A DNA stretch of 5,761 bases from Streptomycetaceae bacterium (GCA_027490415.1 JAIXYD010000071.1:1-5761); one strand, 5' to 3'; counted from the first letter of the stretch, positions 1 to 5,761 are shown. Program-made: numbers and translations. The notes: generated by a model not told the origin, from the sequence alone.

Positions 1-629
1 CCCAGACCAACACCGTATGCATTGACATTCTGGCCTAACAAAGTTATTTCGATGACGCCTTGCTCTACCAAAGTTCGTACTTCAGTAAGCACATCTGCCA
101 TCGGGCGATCTTTCTCAATCCCACGCAGCGCCGGCACAATACAGAACGTGCACGTGTTATTGCATCCGACTGAGATCGATACCCACGAAGAAAATGCTGA
201 GAACCTGCGAGCAGGAAGTGTGGATGGAAAGTGTTCGAGAGATTCTAGGATCTCAATCTGCGACTCTTCTTCTATCCGAGCCCTTTCCAGCAACACAGGG
301 AGTGATCCCACATTATGTGTACCAAAAACGACATCAACATATGGCGCTTTTTTGAGAATAATTGCCTGATCTTTCTGAGCTAGACATCCTCCCACTGCGA
401 TCTGCATCGCAGGATTGGCTTTCTTAATGGGGGCTAGGAAAGAAAGATTTCCATACAGTTTATTGTCGGCGTTCTCACGAACTGCGCAAGTATTGAAAAC
501 AACAATATCTGCCTGCGTACCTGTCTCTGCTGGAACAAATCCGGCCTCATCCAGTAACCCGGCAATTCGCTCAGAGTCGTGGACATTCATCTGGCAGCCG
601 TATGTTTCGACTGTATATGTTCTGGACAT
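1..629 (-). CDS. miaB: tRNA-2-methylthio-N6-dimethylallyladenosine synthase MiaB (3' end beyond window)
   Basis: Radical SAM methylthiotransferase that converts i6A to ms2i6A at position 37 of tRNAs reading UNN codons, in the cytoplasm. I translated this frame by hand from the ATG at 629 to the left edge: 209 full codons, open to the end. The N-terminal UPF0004 domain has its three cluster cysteines at C12 (YGCQMN), C48 (NTCAVREN) and C82 (GGCLAQ). The radical SAM motif CxxxCxxC is at C156, C160 and C163 ([12 protein letters not shown]), followed by RGIEKDRP. The family is about 450-500 residues, so roughly half is visible and the TRAM domain lies outside. The start fits the family N-terminus ([12 protein letters not shown]). 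I see no Shine-Dalgarno sequence before it, so translation may depend on coupling with the amidotransferase gene, which stops 9 bases upstream. The related proteins MtaB and RimO are less likely given the GCQMN and [10 protein letters not shown] signatures. Confidence 0.95.
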   Translation of the reverse strand, partial: MSRTYTVETYGCQMNVHDSERIAGLLDEAGFVPAETGTQADIVVFNTCAVRENADNKLYGNLSFLAPIKKANPAMQIAVGGCLAQKDQAIILKKAPYVDVVFGTHNVGSLPVLLERARIEEESQIEILESLEHFPSTLPARRFSAFSSWVSISVGCNNTCTFCIVPALRGIEKDRPMADVLTEVRTLVEQGVIEITLLGQNVNAYGVGL

Positions 630-638
630 GGCGGCGAT

Positions 639-1379
639 TTAAATATCTAGAATTTTGTAAGAAAGATCTGCGCGATTAACGACGAGCATCTTGCCATTCG
701 TCAGAGGTGTCCAATCGTCATGACCCCACCCGGTTGAGGCCACCTTGATGGCACCGTCTTCCTTTGTAAAACGCAGTTCGTAGTGGAAAGGAACCGTCCA
801 TTCACTCTGCTCTTTTTCGTCATACTGGCAGACGGCGATCAAGAAATCTGGGGTGAGTGTAATTGAGTTGATTGCTGAATAGTTTGAAGTACTCGCAATT
901 TCCTTCACGGTCGCGGCAATGCCATCAATTAATCCGACCTTCTTTGCCGCGCTCAAGATTGCAAAGAAATATCGCTCGCTATCGGTTGTTGATGTGAGTT
1001 GACCCATCAGGTCTGCATCAACTAGATGCTCAATACTCGATGCTGGTCTGATAGTTCCATTATGCATAAATGAGATATCACCGTGAATAAATGGATGATT
1101 ATTGGATAGGTCGATAGCTAAACCCTTGGATGCAAGTCGAAGGTGCAGCAGTGCGCCATCGGAAGGTTTTGAGGATGCTACTTCTGCAAAGAGCGAGCTT
1201 TCAACCGCAGGAGCCACATCACGTTCGCGCTCTTGCACTCCGCCAATAGATGCGCAGGTAGTTACTCCCCAACCATGCTTATGTTCTTTCGAGAGCTCTA
1301 CAAAATCCGAGAGCGTAGGCCCCACGATTGTTGCCAAGGTCGCAGGTTCTGTCGAGGCATAGGCTAATAATCTGCACAT
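639..1379 (-). CDS. class II glutamine amidotransferase, EgtC/YafJ-like
   Basis: A 246-residue stand-alone glutaminase domain of the Ntn-hydrolase (class II, GATase_4/6-like) type. Met1 is followed by Cys2 (MCRLLAY), which would be the N-terminal nucleophile after Met removal. Other family landmarks are HGWG at 35-38, HLRLAS around 79-84 with Arg81, NNHPF at 93-97, the oxyanion-hole stretch FMHNGTI at 104-110, and TDSERYFF at 132-139. No synthetase or transferase domain is fused. The closest characterised relatives are EgtC, which hydrolyses the gamma-glutamyl amide in ergothioneine biosynthesis, and YafJ of unknown role. No egtA, egtB, egtD or egtE gene is in view, so an ergothioneine role is unsupported and I give no symbol. 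ATG was chosen because Cys must be residue 2. An AAGG lies 12 bases before it. The desaturase stop is 9 bases upstream and miaB begins 9 bases downstream, so co-transcription is likely. Confidence 0.85.
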   Translation of the reverse strand: MCRLLAYASTEPATLATIVGPTLSDFVELSKEHKHGWGVTTCASIGGVQERERDVAPAVESSLFAEVASSKPSDGALLHLRLASKGLAIDLSNNHPFIHGDISFMHNGTIRPASSIEHLVDADLMGQLTSTTDSERYFFAILSAAKKVGLIDGIAATVKEIASTSNYSAINSITLTPDFLIAVCQYDEKEQSEWTVPFHYELRFTKEDGAIKVASTGWGHDDWTPLTNGKMLVVNRADLSYKILDI

Positions 1380-1388
1380 AGCCCTAAT

Positions 1389-2357
1389 CTACCTTGTAAT
1401 ACGTATTGGTTCCTGCCCACGAGCGATCAGACGCTCAAAGTGAATCTCGCGTTTTTCGTTAAATCTCTCTGCATCGGCACTCGCTGACTTCAAAAAGGCG
1501 GCAAGTTCCTCTCGTGCAACCAGACCATCGCCAGAGAGATCCGTGCGTTCGAAGACATTCCACGCACGCAAGACTGGAGCGATTACTTCATCAAGGTGCT
1601 GCTGAAGATCGTAGATTCCTGCCAGTGCAATCTGTACCGCTTTACGGCCAAAGCCAGGCATATTTGCCCCGGGCATATCAAAGTTAGTTACAACATCTGC
1701 AATTGCCCTCATTGCTGCATTTGGTTCTAGCTCTAGCGCCGTCCCCAATAAATTGCGATAAAAAATCATATGCAAGTTTTCATCAAGAGAAACTCGCTGC
1801 ATCATGGATTCGGCAATCGGATCATTTGAAAGTTTGCCGGTATTTCGATGGGAAATGCGCGTTGCTAATTCTTGGAAAGATACATATGCAATTGTGTGCA
1901 ACATATCGTTCTCATACGGAGTCTGATAGCCCAATGACATATGAGCCATTCGAAGATCTTCGAGCTCGTATGGGTCTACTCCACGAGTTGCCATGAGGTA
2001 ATCTCGAATAACAATGCTATGTCGAGCCTCTTCAGCGGTCCATCGCTCAATCCAATTACCCCATGCTCCATCTCGACCCATGGAGATTGCAATCTCGGTG
2101 TGATAGCTAGGTAAGTTATCTTCGGTAAGTAGATTGAGTACGAGTGAATCTTGAGCAACAGGTGTCAGGCGAGAATCTTTTGCTTCCCATGCATCACCGT
2201 TAAGCGGACCAGCAAAATCGCGGCCTTCTGACCATGGGACATACTCGTGCGGGTACCAATTCTTCTGAACACTTAAATGACGATTAAGTTCGACTTCAAC
2301 AGTTGGTTCTAGATCGCGAATAAGGCGCGATTGAATCGCTGCTGAATCGTAAGTCAT
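1389..2357 (-). CDS. acyl-[acyl-carrier-protein] desaturase, soluble ferritin-like diiron type (DesA family)
   Basis: Predicted to insert a cis double bond into acyl chains carried on ACP, using O2 and reduced ferredoxin, as a soluble cytoplasmic enzyme feeding membrane lipid synthesis. The 322-residue protein shows the full diiron ligand set in order: E79 (LLTEDNLPSYH), E110 and H113 (EEARH), E163 (FQELATR), and E193 and H196 (DENLH). The N-terminus around 30-47 (VQKNWYPHEYVPWSEGRDF) is typical of actinobacterial members. No membrane segment is visible, which separates it from membrane-bound desaturases with His boxes. The region 263-289 contains a loop resembling an EF-hand (D273, S275, D277, G278, E284), described under findings. 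The ATG gives a full family N-terminus but has no clear Shine-Dalgarno sequence. The gene starts 34 bases after trmD and ends 9 bases before the amidotransferase. Position of the double bond and substrate chain length cannot be read from sequence. Confidence 0.92.
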   Translation of the reverse strand: MTYDSAAIQSRLIRDLEPTVEVELNRHLSVQKNWYPHEYVPWSEGRDFAGPLNGDAWEAKDSRLTPVAQDSLVLNLLTEDNLPSYHTEIAISMGRDGAWGNWIERWTAEEARHSIVIRDYLMATRGVDPYELEDLRMAHMSLGYQTPYENDMLHTIAYVSFQELATRISHRNTGKLSNDPIAESMMQRVSLDENLHMIFYRNLLGTALELEPNAAMRAIADVVTNFDMPGANMPGFGRKAVQIALAGIYDLQQHLDEVIAPVLRAWNVFERTDLSGDGLVAREELAAFLKSASADAERFNEKREIHFERLIARGQEPIRITR

Positions 2358-2374
2358 GGCCGCTACGCTACGGC

Positions 2375-2393
2375 AGTGAGTGTGTTACTCACT
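2375..2393 (-). terminator. 7-bp hairpin at trmD stop codon, possible weak terminator or processing site
   Basis: Perfect inverted repeat: arms AGTGAGT and ACTCACT around a 5-base loop, overlapping the last bases of trmD and filling part of the 34-base gap before the desaturase. There is no run of T after the stem in either direction, so it is not a canonical intrinsic terminator. It could attenuate transcription, protect the 3' end of the ribosomal operon mRNA, or mean nothing. Confidence 0.25.
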
Positions 2394-3078
2394 AGTTACG
2401 ATTCGTGTCTTTTCTTTCCTGAGCCTGTGATGCGCGCCATGAGGCGATCGCAGCGTGATTTCCACTCAGCAAAATGGGAGGAACTTCTAATCCTCTCCAC
2501 TCTTTTGGACGTGTGAAGTTGGGATATTCGAGATAGCCCTCTTCATTATGTGACTCTTCAGCAAGAGAGAGTGGGTTTCCGAGCACTCCAGGAATCAGAC
2601 GAGTGATCGCTTCGATCATGACCATCGCTGCAACCTCACCTCCTCCAAGGACATAATCTCCGATTGATACTTCACGCACCTGAATATTTCGCTTCTGATA
2701 TTCAGGCTGGCTGTAATGAATTCGAACTCTGTCATCGATTCCTTCATAACGGCCACAAGCAAAAATCACATGAGAGGCTTGAGAGAGTTCTTCTGCCATC
2801 TCCTGGTTAAAGCGTCGCCCAGCTGGAGTTAAGACAATAAGAATCGCTCCATCGTCGATTACCTCATCAATTGCTCTGCCCCACACATCTGCCAACATCA
2901 CCATTCCCGCTCCCCCACCATAAGGGGCGTCATCAACCGTGTGATGAGTATCAGAGGTCTGCCCACGAAGGTCGTGAACGTTGACAGAAAGCAAGCCCCC
3001 ATCTTGTGCTTTACCTAAGAGAGATAATTGCAAAGGTGCGAAGTAGTCAGGAAAGATTGTGATTGCATCAATTCTCAT
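2392..3078 (-). CDS. trmD: tRNA (guanine-N1)-methyltransferase TrmD
   Basis: SPOUT-class trefoil-knot methyltransferase that uses S-adenosylmethionine to make m1G37 in tRNAs with G36-G37, preventing +1 frameshifting. It works as a cytoplasmic dimer and is usually essential. At 228 residues it has the normal core length. Visible motifs are [13 protein letters not shown] (49-61), TPAGRRF (84-90), [11 protein letters not shown] (108-118), the knot segment [11 protein letters not shown] (138-148), RLIPGVLGN (160-168), LEYPNFTRP (183-191) and [13 protein letters not shown] (199-211). Arg160 matches the catalytic Arg154 of the Haemophilus enzyme. The expected catalytic Asp169 position holds Glu175 (EESH at 174-177), and the stretch 119-137 is a few residues longer than in the relatives I recall. 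The start overlaps the rimM stop as ATGA, and a GGGAAG lies 5 bases before the ATG, so coupled translation is likely. The C-terminal helical tail is short and basic. Confidence 0.97.
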   Translation of the reverse strand: MRIDAITIFPDYFAPLQLSLLGKAQDGGLLSVNVHDLRGQTSDTHHTVDDAPYGGGAGMVMLADVWGRAIDEVIDDGAILIVLTPAGRRFNQEMAEELSQASHVIFACGRYEGIDDRVRIHYSQPEYQKRNIQVREVSIGDYVLGGGEVAAMVMIEAITRLIPGVLGNPLSLAEESHNEEGYLEYPNFTRPKEWRGLEVPPILLSGNHAAIASWRASQAQERKDTNRN

Positions 3079-3578
3079 AACATCTTCCCATCGATAATCG
3101 GTGGAATAACAGTAAGTCTTTTGCCTTTGATATCAACGACTGGAACGAGAGCGCGAACAAATGGGATGAGCACTTCACCACTCTCCCCCTGAATAACGAG
3201 AACATCTTGTCCGGGAAGATTGAGTACATCACTCACTTCCCCGAGAGTGCTGCCATCCTCTAACTCCGCACGGCATCCAATCAGCTGGAGCACGTGATAA
3301 TCATCTTCGTCTTCACCGGGTGCATCGATATCGACATCGGCATAAAGAAGGACGTCACGCAATTTTTCAATTGCATTGCGATCGGAGTAGCCCACAAAAG
3401 ATAGGAGAAGGATTCCGTTATGAACTCGAACTGAATCGACTACAAGATTTCCATTGCTATCTGTCTCAAGAGTTGCACCTAACGCAAAACGGGATGCAGC
3501 ATCGTCGGTTCGAACTTCGATTGTTGCCTCACCCAAGATTCCGTGGGCACGACCAATGCGCCCAACATTTAGGCGCAT
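3075..3578 (-). CDS. rimM: 16S rRNA processing / 30S maturation factor RimM
   Basis: Assembly factor that binds the 30S head, chiefly through protein S19, and helps late maturation of the 16S rRNA 3' domain. The 167-residue product has the two expected parts. The N-terminal RimM beta-barrel (about 1-82) opens with [21 protein letters not shown]. The C-terminal PRC-barrel (about 92-165) contains [41 protein letters not shown] and the closing VIPP. An acidic linker (DAPGEDEDD, around 90-98) joins them. The ATG gives the usual N-terminus, and only a weak AAGAAA precedes it. It lies 13 bases after khpA and shares four bases with trmD. The rimM-trmD pair next to rpsP is one of the most conserved bacterial gene orders, which supports the call. 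Confidence 0.96.
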   Translation of the reverse strand: MRLNVGRIGRAHGILGEATIEVRTDDAASRFALGATLETDSNGNLVVDSVRVHNGILLLSFVGYSDRNAIEKLRDVLLYADVDIDAPGEDEDDYHVLQLIGCRAELEDGSTLGEVSDVLNLPGQDVLVIQGESGEVLIPFVRALVPVVDIKGKRLTVIPPIIDGKML

Positions 3579-3591
3579 GACATAAGTTTTC

Positions 3592-3831
3592 TTAACGAGC
3601 CTCGTCAGTATCGATCAGATCAACGCGAACGCTACGTCCAGCAAGAGCGCTTACTACTGTGCGCAGCGCCTTTGCTGTACGACCGTTACGGCCAATGACC
3701 TTACCGATATCTTCAGGATTAACACGAACTTCAAGCGTCGTTCCTCGACGATGTGTCTTCTCCTTGACGATGACATCCTCAGGATTATCTACAATCCCTT
3801 TAACTAGATGCTCGAGTGCTTCGTCAATCAT
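3592..3831 (-). CDS. khpA: KH-domain RNA-binding protein KhpA
   Basis: Small single KH-domain protein of 79 residues, the usual size for KhpA (formerly YlqC/UPF0109). The GxxG RNA-binding loop is at 47-50 within GKVIGRNGRTAKALR, preceded by beta strands around EVRVNPEDIG and followed by a helix through TVVSALAG and the strand VRVDLID. In Firmicutes KhpA pairs with KhpB (Jag/EloR) and influences cell division and RNA regulation; the actinobacterial role is less clear. Its placement between rpsP and rimM is standard for Actinobacteria and Firmicutes. The ATG follows the rpsP TAA after only two bases and has no visible Shine-Dalgarno sequence, so translation is probably coupled to rpsP. The last residues are acidic (DTDEAR). 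Confidence 0.94.
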   Translation of the reverse strand: MIDEALEHLVKGIVDNPEDVIVKEKTHRRGTTLEVRVNPEDIGKVIGRNGRTAKALRTVVSALAGRSVRVDLIDTDEAR

Positions 3832-3833
3832 GT

Positions 3834-4394
3834 TTATTCGGCTGCTGCTTCTGCTGGTGCTTCAGCTGCTGATGCTTCTGCAGCTGGAGTTTCAACTACT
3901 GTTTCAACGGCTTCGACGGCTTCAACGGCTTCAACGGCTTCTGGCTCGGATGCTTCAACAACTGGAGCTACTTCTGACACTGGATTTGCCTTAGCGGCAA
4001 GTTTTTCCTGTGCCTTCTTCTTCAGAGTTGTTGCACCTTCTTTTGGCTCATCCATTGCAGACTTAACTGCAGCTTCATAAGCAACGCTCTTGTGTGGCTT
4101 TGGAGCTGCAACGCGAAGTGTTCCTTCGGTTCCTGGAAGACCCTTGAATTTTTGCCAATCTCCTGTGACCTTAAGAATTGCCTCTACAGCTTCAGATGCT
4201 TGTGCGCCAACGCCTAACCAATAGAGAGCGCGCTCTGAGTTCACTTCAATAATTGATGGCTCTTGTCCTGGAACGTAGCGACCAATCTCTTCGATTGATA
4301 GACCGTTACGTGCCTTGCGTGAGTCGGTAACAACGATGCGATAGAACGGTGTACGAATCTTGCCCATGCGCATTAAACGAATTTTTGTAGCCAA
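3834..4394 (-). CDS. rpsP: 30S ribosomal protein bS16 with long Ala/Glu C-terminal tail
   Basis: Primary structural protein of the 30S body, needed for folding of the 16S rRNA 5' and central domains. The conserved S16 fold covers about residues 1-83: [22 protein letters not shown]-like [31 protein letters not shown] and [15 protein letters not shown]. From about residue 90 the protein continues with a charged Lys-rich stretch ([19 protein letters not shown], then [14 protein letters not shown]) and ends in an acidic Ala/Glu/Val tail with tandem EAV units (152-163). At 186 residues it is about twice the E. coli length; extended S16 proteins are known in actinobacteria, but this tail is long. 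The start is TTG: no in-frame ATG lies just upstream, the product begins in the family manner, and an AGGAG sits 10 bases before it. It heads the tightly packed rpsP-khpA-rimM-trmD group. Confidence 0.96.
   Translation of the reverse strand: MATKIRLMRMGKIRTPFYRIVVTDSRKARNGLSIEEIGRYVPGQEPSIIEVNSERALYWLGVGAQASEAVEAILKVTGDWQKFKGLPGTEGTLRVAAPKPHKSVAYEAAVKSAMDEPKEGATTLKKKAQEKLAAKANPVSEVAPVVEASEPEAVEAVEAVEAVETVVETPAAEASAAEAPAEAAAE
3906..3941 (-). repeat. 9-bp tandem repeat, four copies, in the rpsP tail
   Basis: Four head-to-tail copies of GAAGCCGTT (coding strand), three identical and one with a single T-to-C change, encode EAV four times (residues 152-163). A degenerate fifth unit (GAAACAGTA, ETV) follows. 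The unit length is a multiple of three, so copy-number change by slippage would lengthen or shorten the tail without breaking the frame. Confidence 0.9.
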
Positions 4395-4404
4395 AGCAGT
4401 GGTG

Positions 4405-4409
4405 CTCCT
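4405..4409 (-). promoter_or_regulatory. Shine-Dalgarno sequence of rpsP
   Basis: AGGAG on the minus strand, 10 bases before the TTG at 4394. It is the clearest ribosome-binding site in the window and decides the unusual TTG start of rpsP. The spacing is slightly long. Confidence 0.7.
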
Positions 4410-4421
4410 AAAAATATGTGT

Positions 4422-4523
4422 TCAATCTCGTAGCTGTAGCGGGGTGCCCAGCGCAAAGATCCAACGATGGATGTGGATGTTTCGGGGGTAGAGGGCCCCG
4501 TAACAGGAGGCCAATCTTGCCAT
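4422..4523 (-). CDS. possible 33-residue small ORF or leader peptide upstream of rpsP
   Basis: I noticed an ATG at 4523 with a GAGGGG five bases upstream, opening a 33-codon frame that ends in TGA at 4422, 27 bases before the rpsP start. It lies wholly in the ffh-rpsP spacer. The predicted peptide is basic, contains one Cys and one Trp, and has an IHIHRW stretch near the middle. It matches no family I recognise, and it uses codons such as CTA, AGA, CGA, CCC and GGG. It could be a leader peptide, a small protein or chance; the short length means chance is a serious possibility. Confidence 0.15.
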   Translation of the reverse strand: MARLASCYGALYPRNIHIHRWIFALGTPLQLRD

Positions 4524-4543
4524 GTGAGCCCCTCGATCCAAAA

Positions 4544-5761
4544 TCAAGAGCTCTCTTCGGCCGCTCTCTTGGCTGGATTTCCTGATCGTGACTTCTTTTT
4601 GGCAGGTGGGGCTGCTTTCTTGGGCATCGGTGGCATCCCTGGGACACCTGGAGGAAGGGCCATTCCCGCGGGCATGCCTCCACCATTTCTCACCTGCTTC
4701 ATCATTTTCTGTGCAGCGGAGAATTTGTCAACGAGAGCATTTACTTCTTGAACTTTTCGCCCTGATCCTGCCGCGATTCGCGCGCGCCTTGAACCGTTAA
4801 GAATCTTCGGATCATTACGTTCCTTAGGCGTCATCGATTGAACAATCGCTTTCGTGCGCACAATCTCACCTTCATCAAAATTTTCAATCTGCTTCTTCAT
4901 TGCACCAGCTCCTGGCAACATGCTTAATAACTTGCCCATGGAACCCATCTTCGACATCGCTTCAAGTTGCTCAAGGAAATCCTCTAGCGTGAAATCTTCT
5001 CCCTTGATGAACTTCTCTTCCAGCCTGGCTGATGACTCTCCATCGAGAGCTTTCTTTGCTTGTTCGGCCAAGGTTGCGACATCGCCCATTCCAAGAATGC
5101 GTGAAGCCATACGTTCTGGATAGAAGAGATCGAAATCAGAGAGCTTTTCACCAGTTGAGGCGAACATGATGGGTTTGCCAGTGAGCGCTGTGATTGAGAG
5201 AGCTGCTCCACCACGTGCATCGCCATCTAACTTAGTGAGAACAACGCCATCAAAACCAACACCAACTTTGAATGCTTGTGCTGTTTTGACCGCATCTTGA
5301 CCGATCATCGCATCAACTACAAAGAGAATTTCATCAGGAGAGATGGCATCTCGAATCTCACAAGCTTGCTTCATCATCTCCTCATCAACACCGAGTCTTC
5401 CTGCGGTATCAACAATGACGATGTTGTATAACTTGGATTGCGCAAATTTCACACCAGCCTGTGCAACCGAAACTGGATCTCCAACACCGTTACCTGGCTC
5501 AGGGGCAAAAACTGGGACAGAGACACTCTCGCCAACAATTTGTAACTGGTTGACCGCATTTGGGCGCTGCAGATCCGATGCAACCAATAATGGTGTGTCA
5601 CCTAAATCTTTGAAGTGCTTTGCAAGTTTTCCAGCAAGAGTTGTCTTTCCAGCACCTTGCAAACCTGCCAACATGATTACCGTCGGTGGATTCTTCGCAA
5701 GACGTACTCGGCGCGCTTGGCCACCAAGAATTTCTATGAGTTCTGCGTTAACTATTTCAAA
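4544..5761 (-). CDS. ffh: signal recognition particle protein Ffh (5' end beyond window)
   Basis: SRP54-type GTPase that, with SRP RNA, binds signal sequences of nascent membrane proteins and delivers them to FtsY at the membrane. The frame is open to the right edge, giving 405 visible residues; the ATG at 5674 is internal, because the codons before it read as Ffh ([21 protein letters not shown]). Numbering from the edge: P-loop GLQGAGKTT 33-41, [12 protein letters not shown] 63-74, DTAGR 118-122, [10 protein letters not shown] 176-185 and FASTGEK 200-206. The Met-rich M domain starts near 255, with fingerloop-like [18 protein letters not shown], and the SRP-RNA helix-turn-helix [12 protein letters not shown] is at 323-334. 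The tail (about 360-405) is Gly/Met/Pro-rich and then Lys/Arg-rich, as in other actinobacterial Ffh. About 70-85 residues of the N domain are missing. FtsY is excluded by the M domain. Confidence 0.97.
   Translation of the reverse strand, partial: FEIVNAELIEILGGQARRVRLAKNPPTVIMLAGLQGAGKTTLAGKLAKHFKDLGDTPLLVASDLQRPNAVNQLQIVGESVSVPVFAPEPGNGVGDPVSVAQAGVKFAQSKLYNIVIVDTAGRLGVDEEMMKQACEIRDAISPDEILFVVDAMIGQDAVKTAQAFKVGVGFDGVVLTKLDGDARGGAALSITALTGKPIMFASTGEKLSDFDLFYPERMASRILGMGDVATLAEQAKKALDGESSARLEEKFIKGEDFTLEDFLEQLEAMSKMGSMGKLLSMLPGAGAMKKQIENFDEGEIVRTKAIVQSMTPKERNDPKILNGSRRARIAAGSGRKVQEVNALVDKFSAAQKMMKQVRNGGGMPAGMALPPGVPGMPPMPKKAAPPAKKKSRSGNPAKRAAEESS

Larger units (their letters stand above)
4395..4543 (-). 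other. ffh-rpsP intergenic region, G+C-rich leader with small hairpins
   Basis: A 149-base spacer, by far the longest in the window. My hand count gives 80 of 149 G+C (about 54%), and 38 of 60 in 4441-4500, which is above the coding genes although spacers are usually more A+T-rich. The minus strand can form a stem CGGGG/CCCCG (4483-4500, 8-base loop) and a stem ATCCA/TGGAT with a 4-base loop (about 4463-4476). Neither is followed by a T run, so I do not call a terminator. I could not find a -35/-10 pair I would defend. It probably holds the promoter or 5' leader of the rpsP operon, or is simply transcribed through from ffh. Confidence 0.5.

Noticed and set aside
22..642. Plus-strand open frames (22-369 and 415-642)
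   Set aside because: They lie opposite miaB, whose minus-strand frame carries all six expected cysteines. The plus-strand products are Ser/Thr-rich with no family match.
2444..2451. GCGATCGC octamer, as in cyanobacterial HIP1 elements
   Set aside because: A single copy inside trmD coding sequence; the proteins are not cyanobacterial, and one occurrence is expected by chance or codon use.
3659..4080. Plus-strand frames with STASTAS or Leu-rich repeats opposite khpA and rpsP
   Set aside because: The repeats are the antisense reading of the 9-bp repeat in the S16 tail, and the minus strand encodes S16 and KhpA convincingly.
4411..4475. Sigma-70 type promoter for rpsP (TTGCGC with TACGAG or TATTTT)
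   Set aside because: Candidate boxes deviate from TANNNT or have poor spacing, and TATTTT is too close to the Shine-Dalgarno sequence.
4483..4500. Intrinsic terminator after ffh
   Set aside because: The CGGGG/CCCCG stem is G+C-rich, but it is followed by AAACATCC rather than a T run on the minus strand, and no T run is present on the other strand.
4395..4543. SRP RNA (ffs) gene beside ffh
   Set aside because: The spacer lacks the conserved GGTCAGG...GGAAGCAGCC-type core of bacterial SRP RNA.
4408..4686. Minus-strand 92-codon frame overlapping the ffh 3' end
   Set aside because: It is out of frame with the Ffh C-terminal tail for most of its length, and its composition looks like a shadow (Arg/Pro/His-rich).
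4544..5674. Ffh beginning at the ATG at 5674
   Set aside because: That Met is residue 30 of the visible frame, just before the P-loop. The codons upstream to the window edge encode conserved Ffh sequence, so the gene starts outside the window.

Overview
The window is a stretch of bacterial chromosome in which every gene I can support lies on the minus strand and reads from right to left. In transcription order they are ffh (5' part beyond the right edge), rpsP, khpA, rimM, trmD, an acyl-ACP desaturase, a class II glutamine amidotransferase and miaB (3' part beyond the left edge). Base composition is near 47% G+C in the one 60-base line I counted. The proteins look actinobacterial: Ffh has the [11 protein letters not shown] block, S16 carries a long Ala/Glu tail, a ferritin-like DesA-type desaturase is present, and MiaB resembles actinobacterial forms. 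Actinobacterial protein families at mid G+C suggest a freshwater acI-type actinobacterium (Nanopelagicales/Planktophila-like). That placement is inference from memory, not a database result.

Right part (about 3075-5761): this is the conserved translation and secretion cluster. Ffh is the SRP GTPase. After a 149-base gap come rpsP (30S protein S16), khpA (KH-domain RNA-binding protein), rimM (30S maturation factor) and trmD (m1G37 tRNA methyltransferase). Spacing from rpsP onward is 2 bases, 13 bases and a 4-base ATGA overlap, so these four genes are almost certainly one operon. The ffh-rpsP gap is more G+C-rich than expected for a spacer. It contains small hairpins and a 33-codon reading frame with a Shine-Dalgarno-like sequence.

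Left part (1-2400): after trmD, where many actinobacteria have rplS and lepB, this genome has a soluble diiron acyl-ACP desaturase, a stand-alone amidotransferase of the EgtC/YafJ type, and miaB. Gaps are 34, 9 and 9 bases, so these genes are probably co-transcribed with each other and perhaps with the ribosomal genes. A 7-bp hairpin sits on the trmD stop codon and could mark the boundary.

Together the genes serve protein synthesis and membranes: SRP targeting, 30S assembly, two separate modifications of tRNA position 37 (TrmD and MiaB) and fatty-acid desaturation. I see no mobile element, CRISPR array, tRNA, rRNA or defence system. The points worth a second look are small: a Glu at the TrmD catalytic Asp position, an EF-hand-like loop in the desaturase, the repeat-built S16 tail, the possible small ORF before rpsP, and the unusual gene order after trmD.
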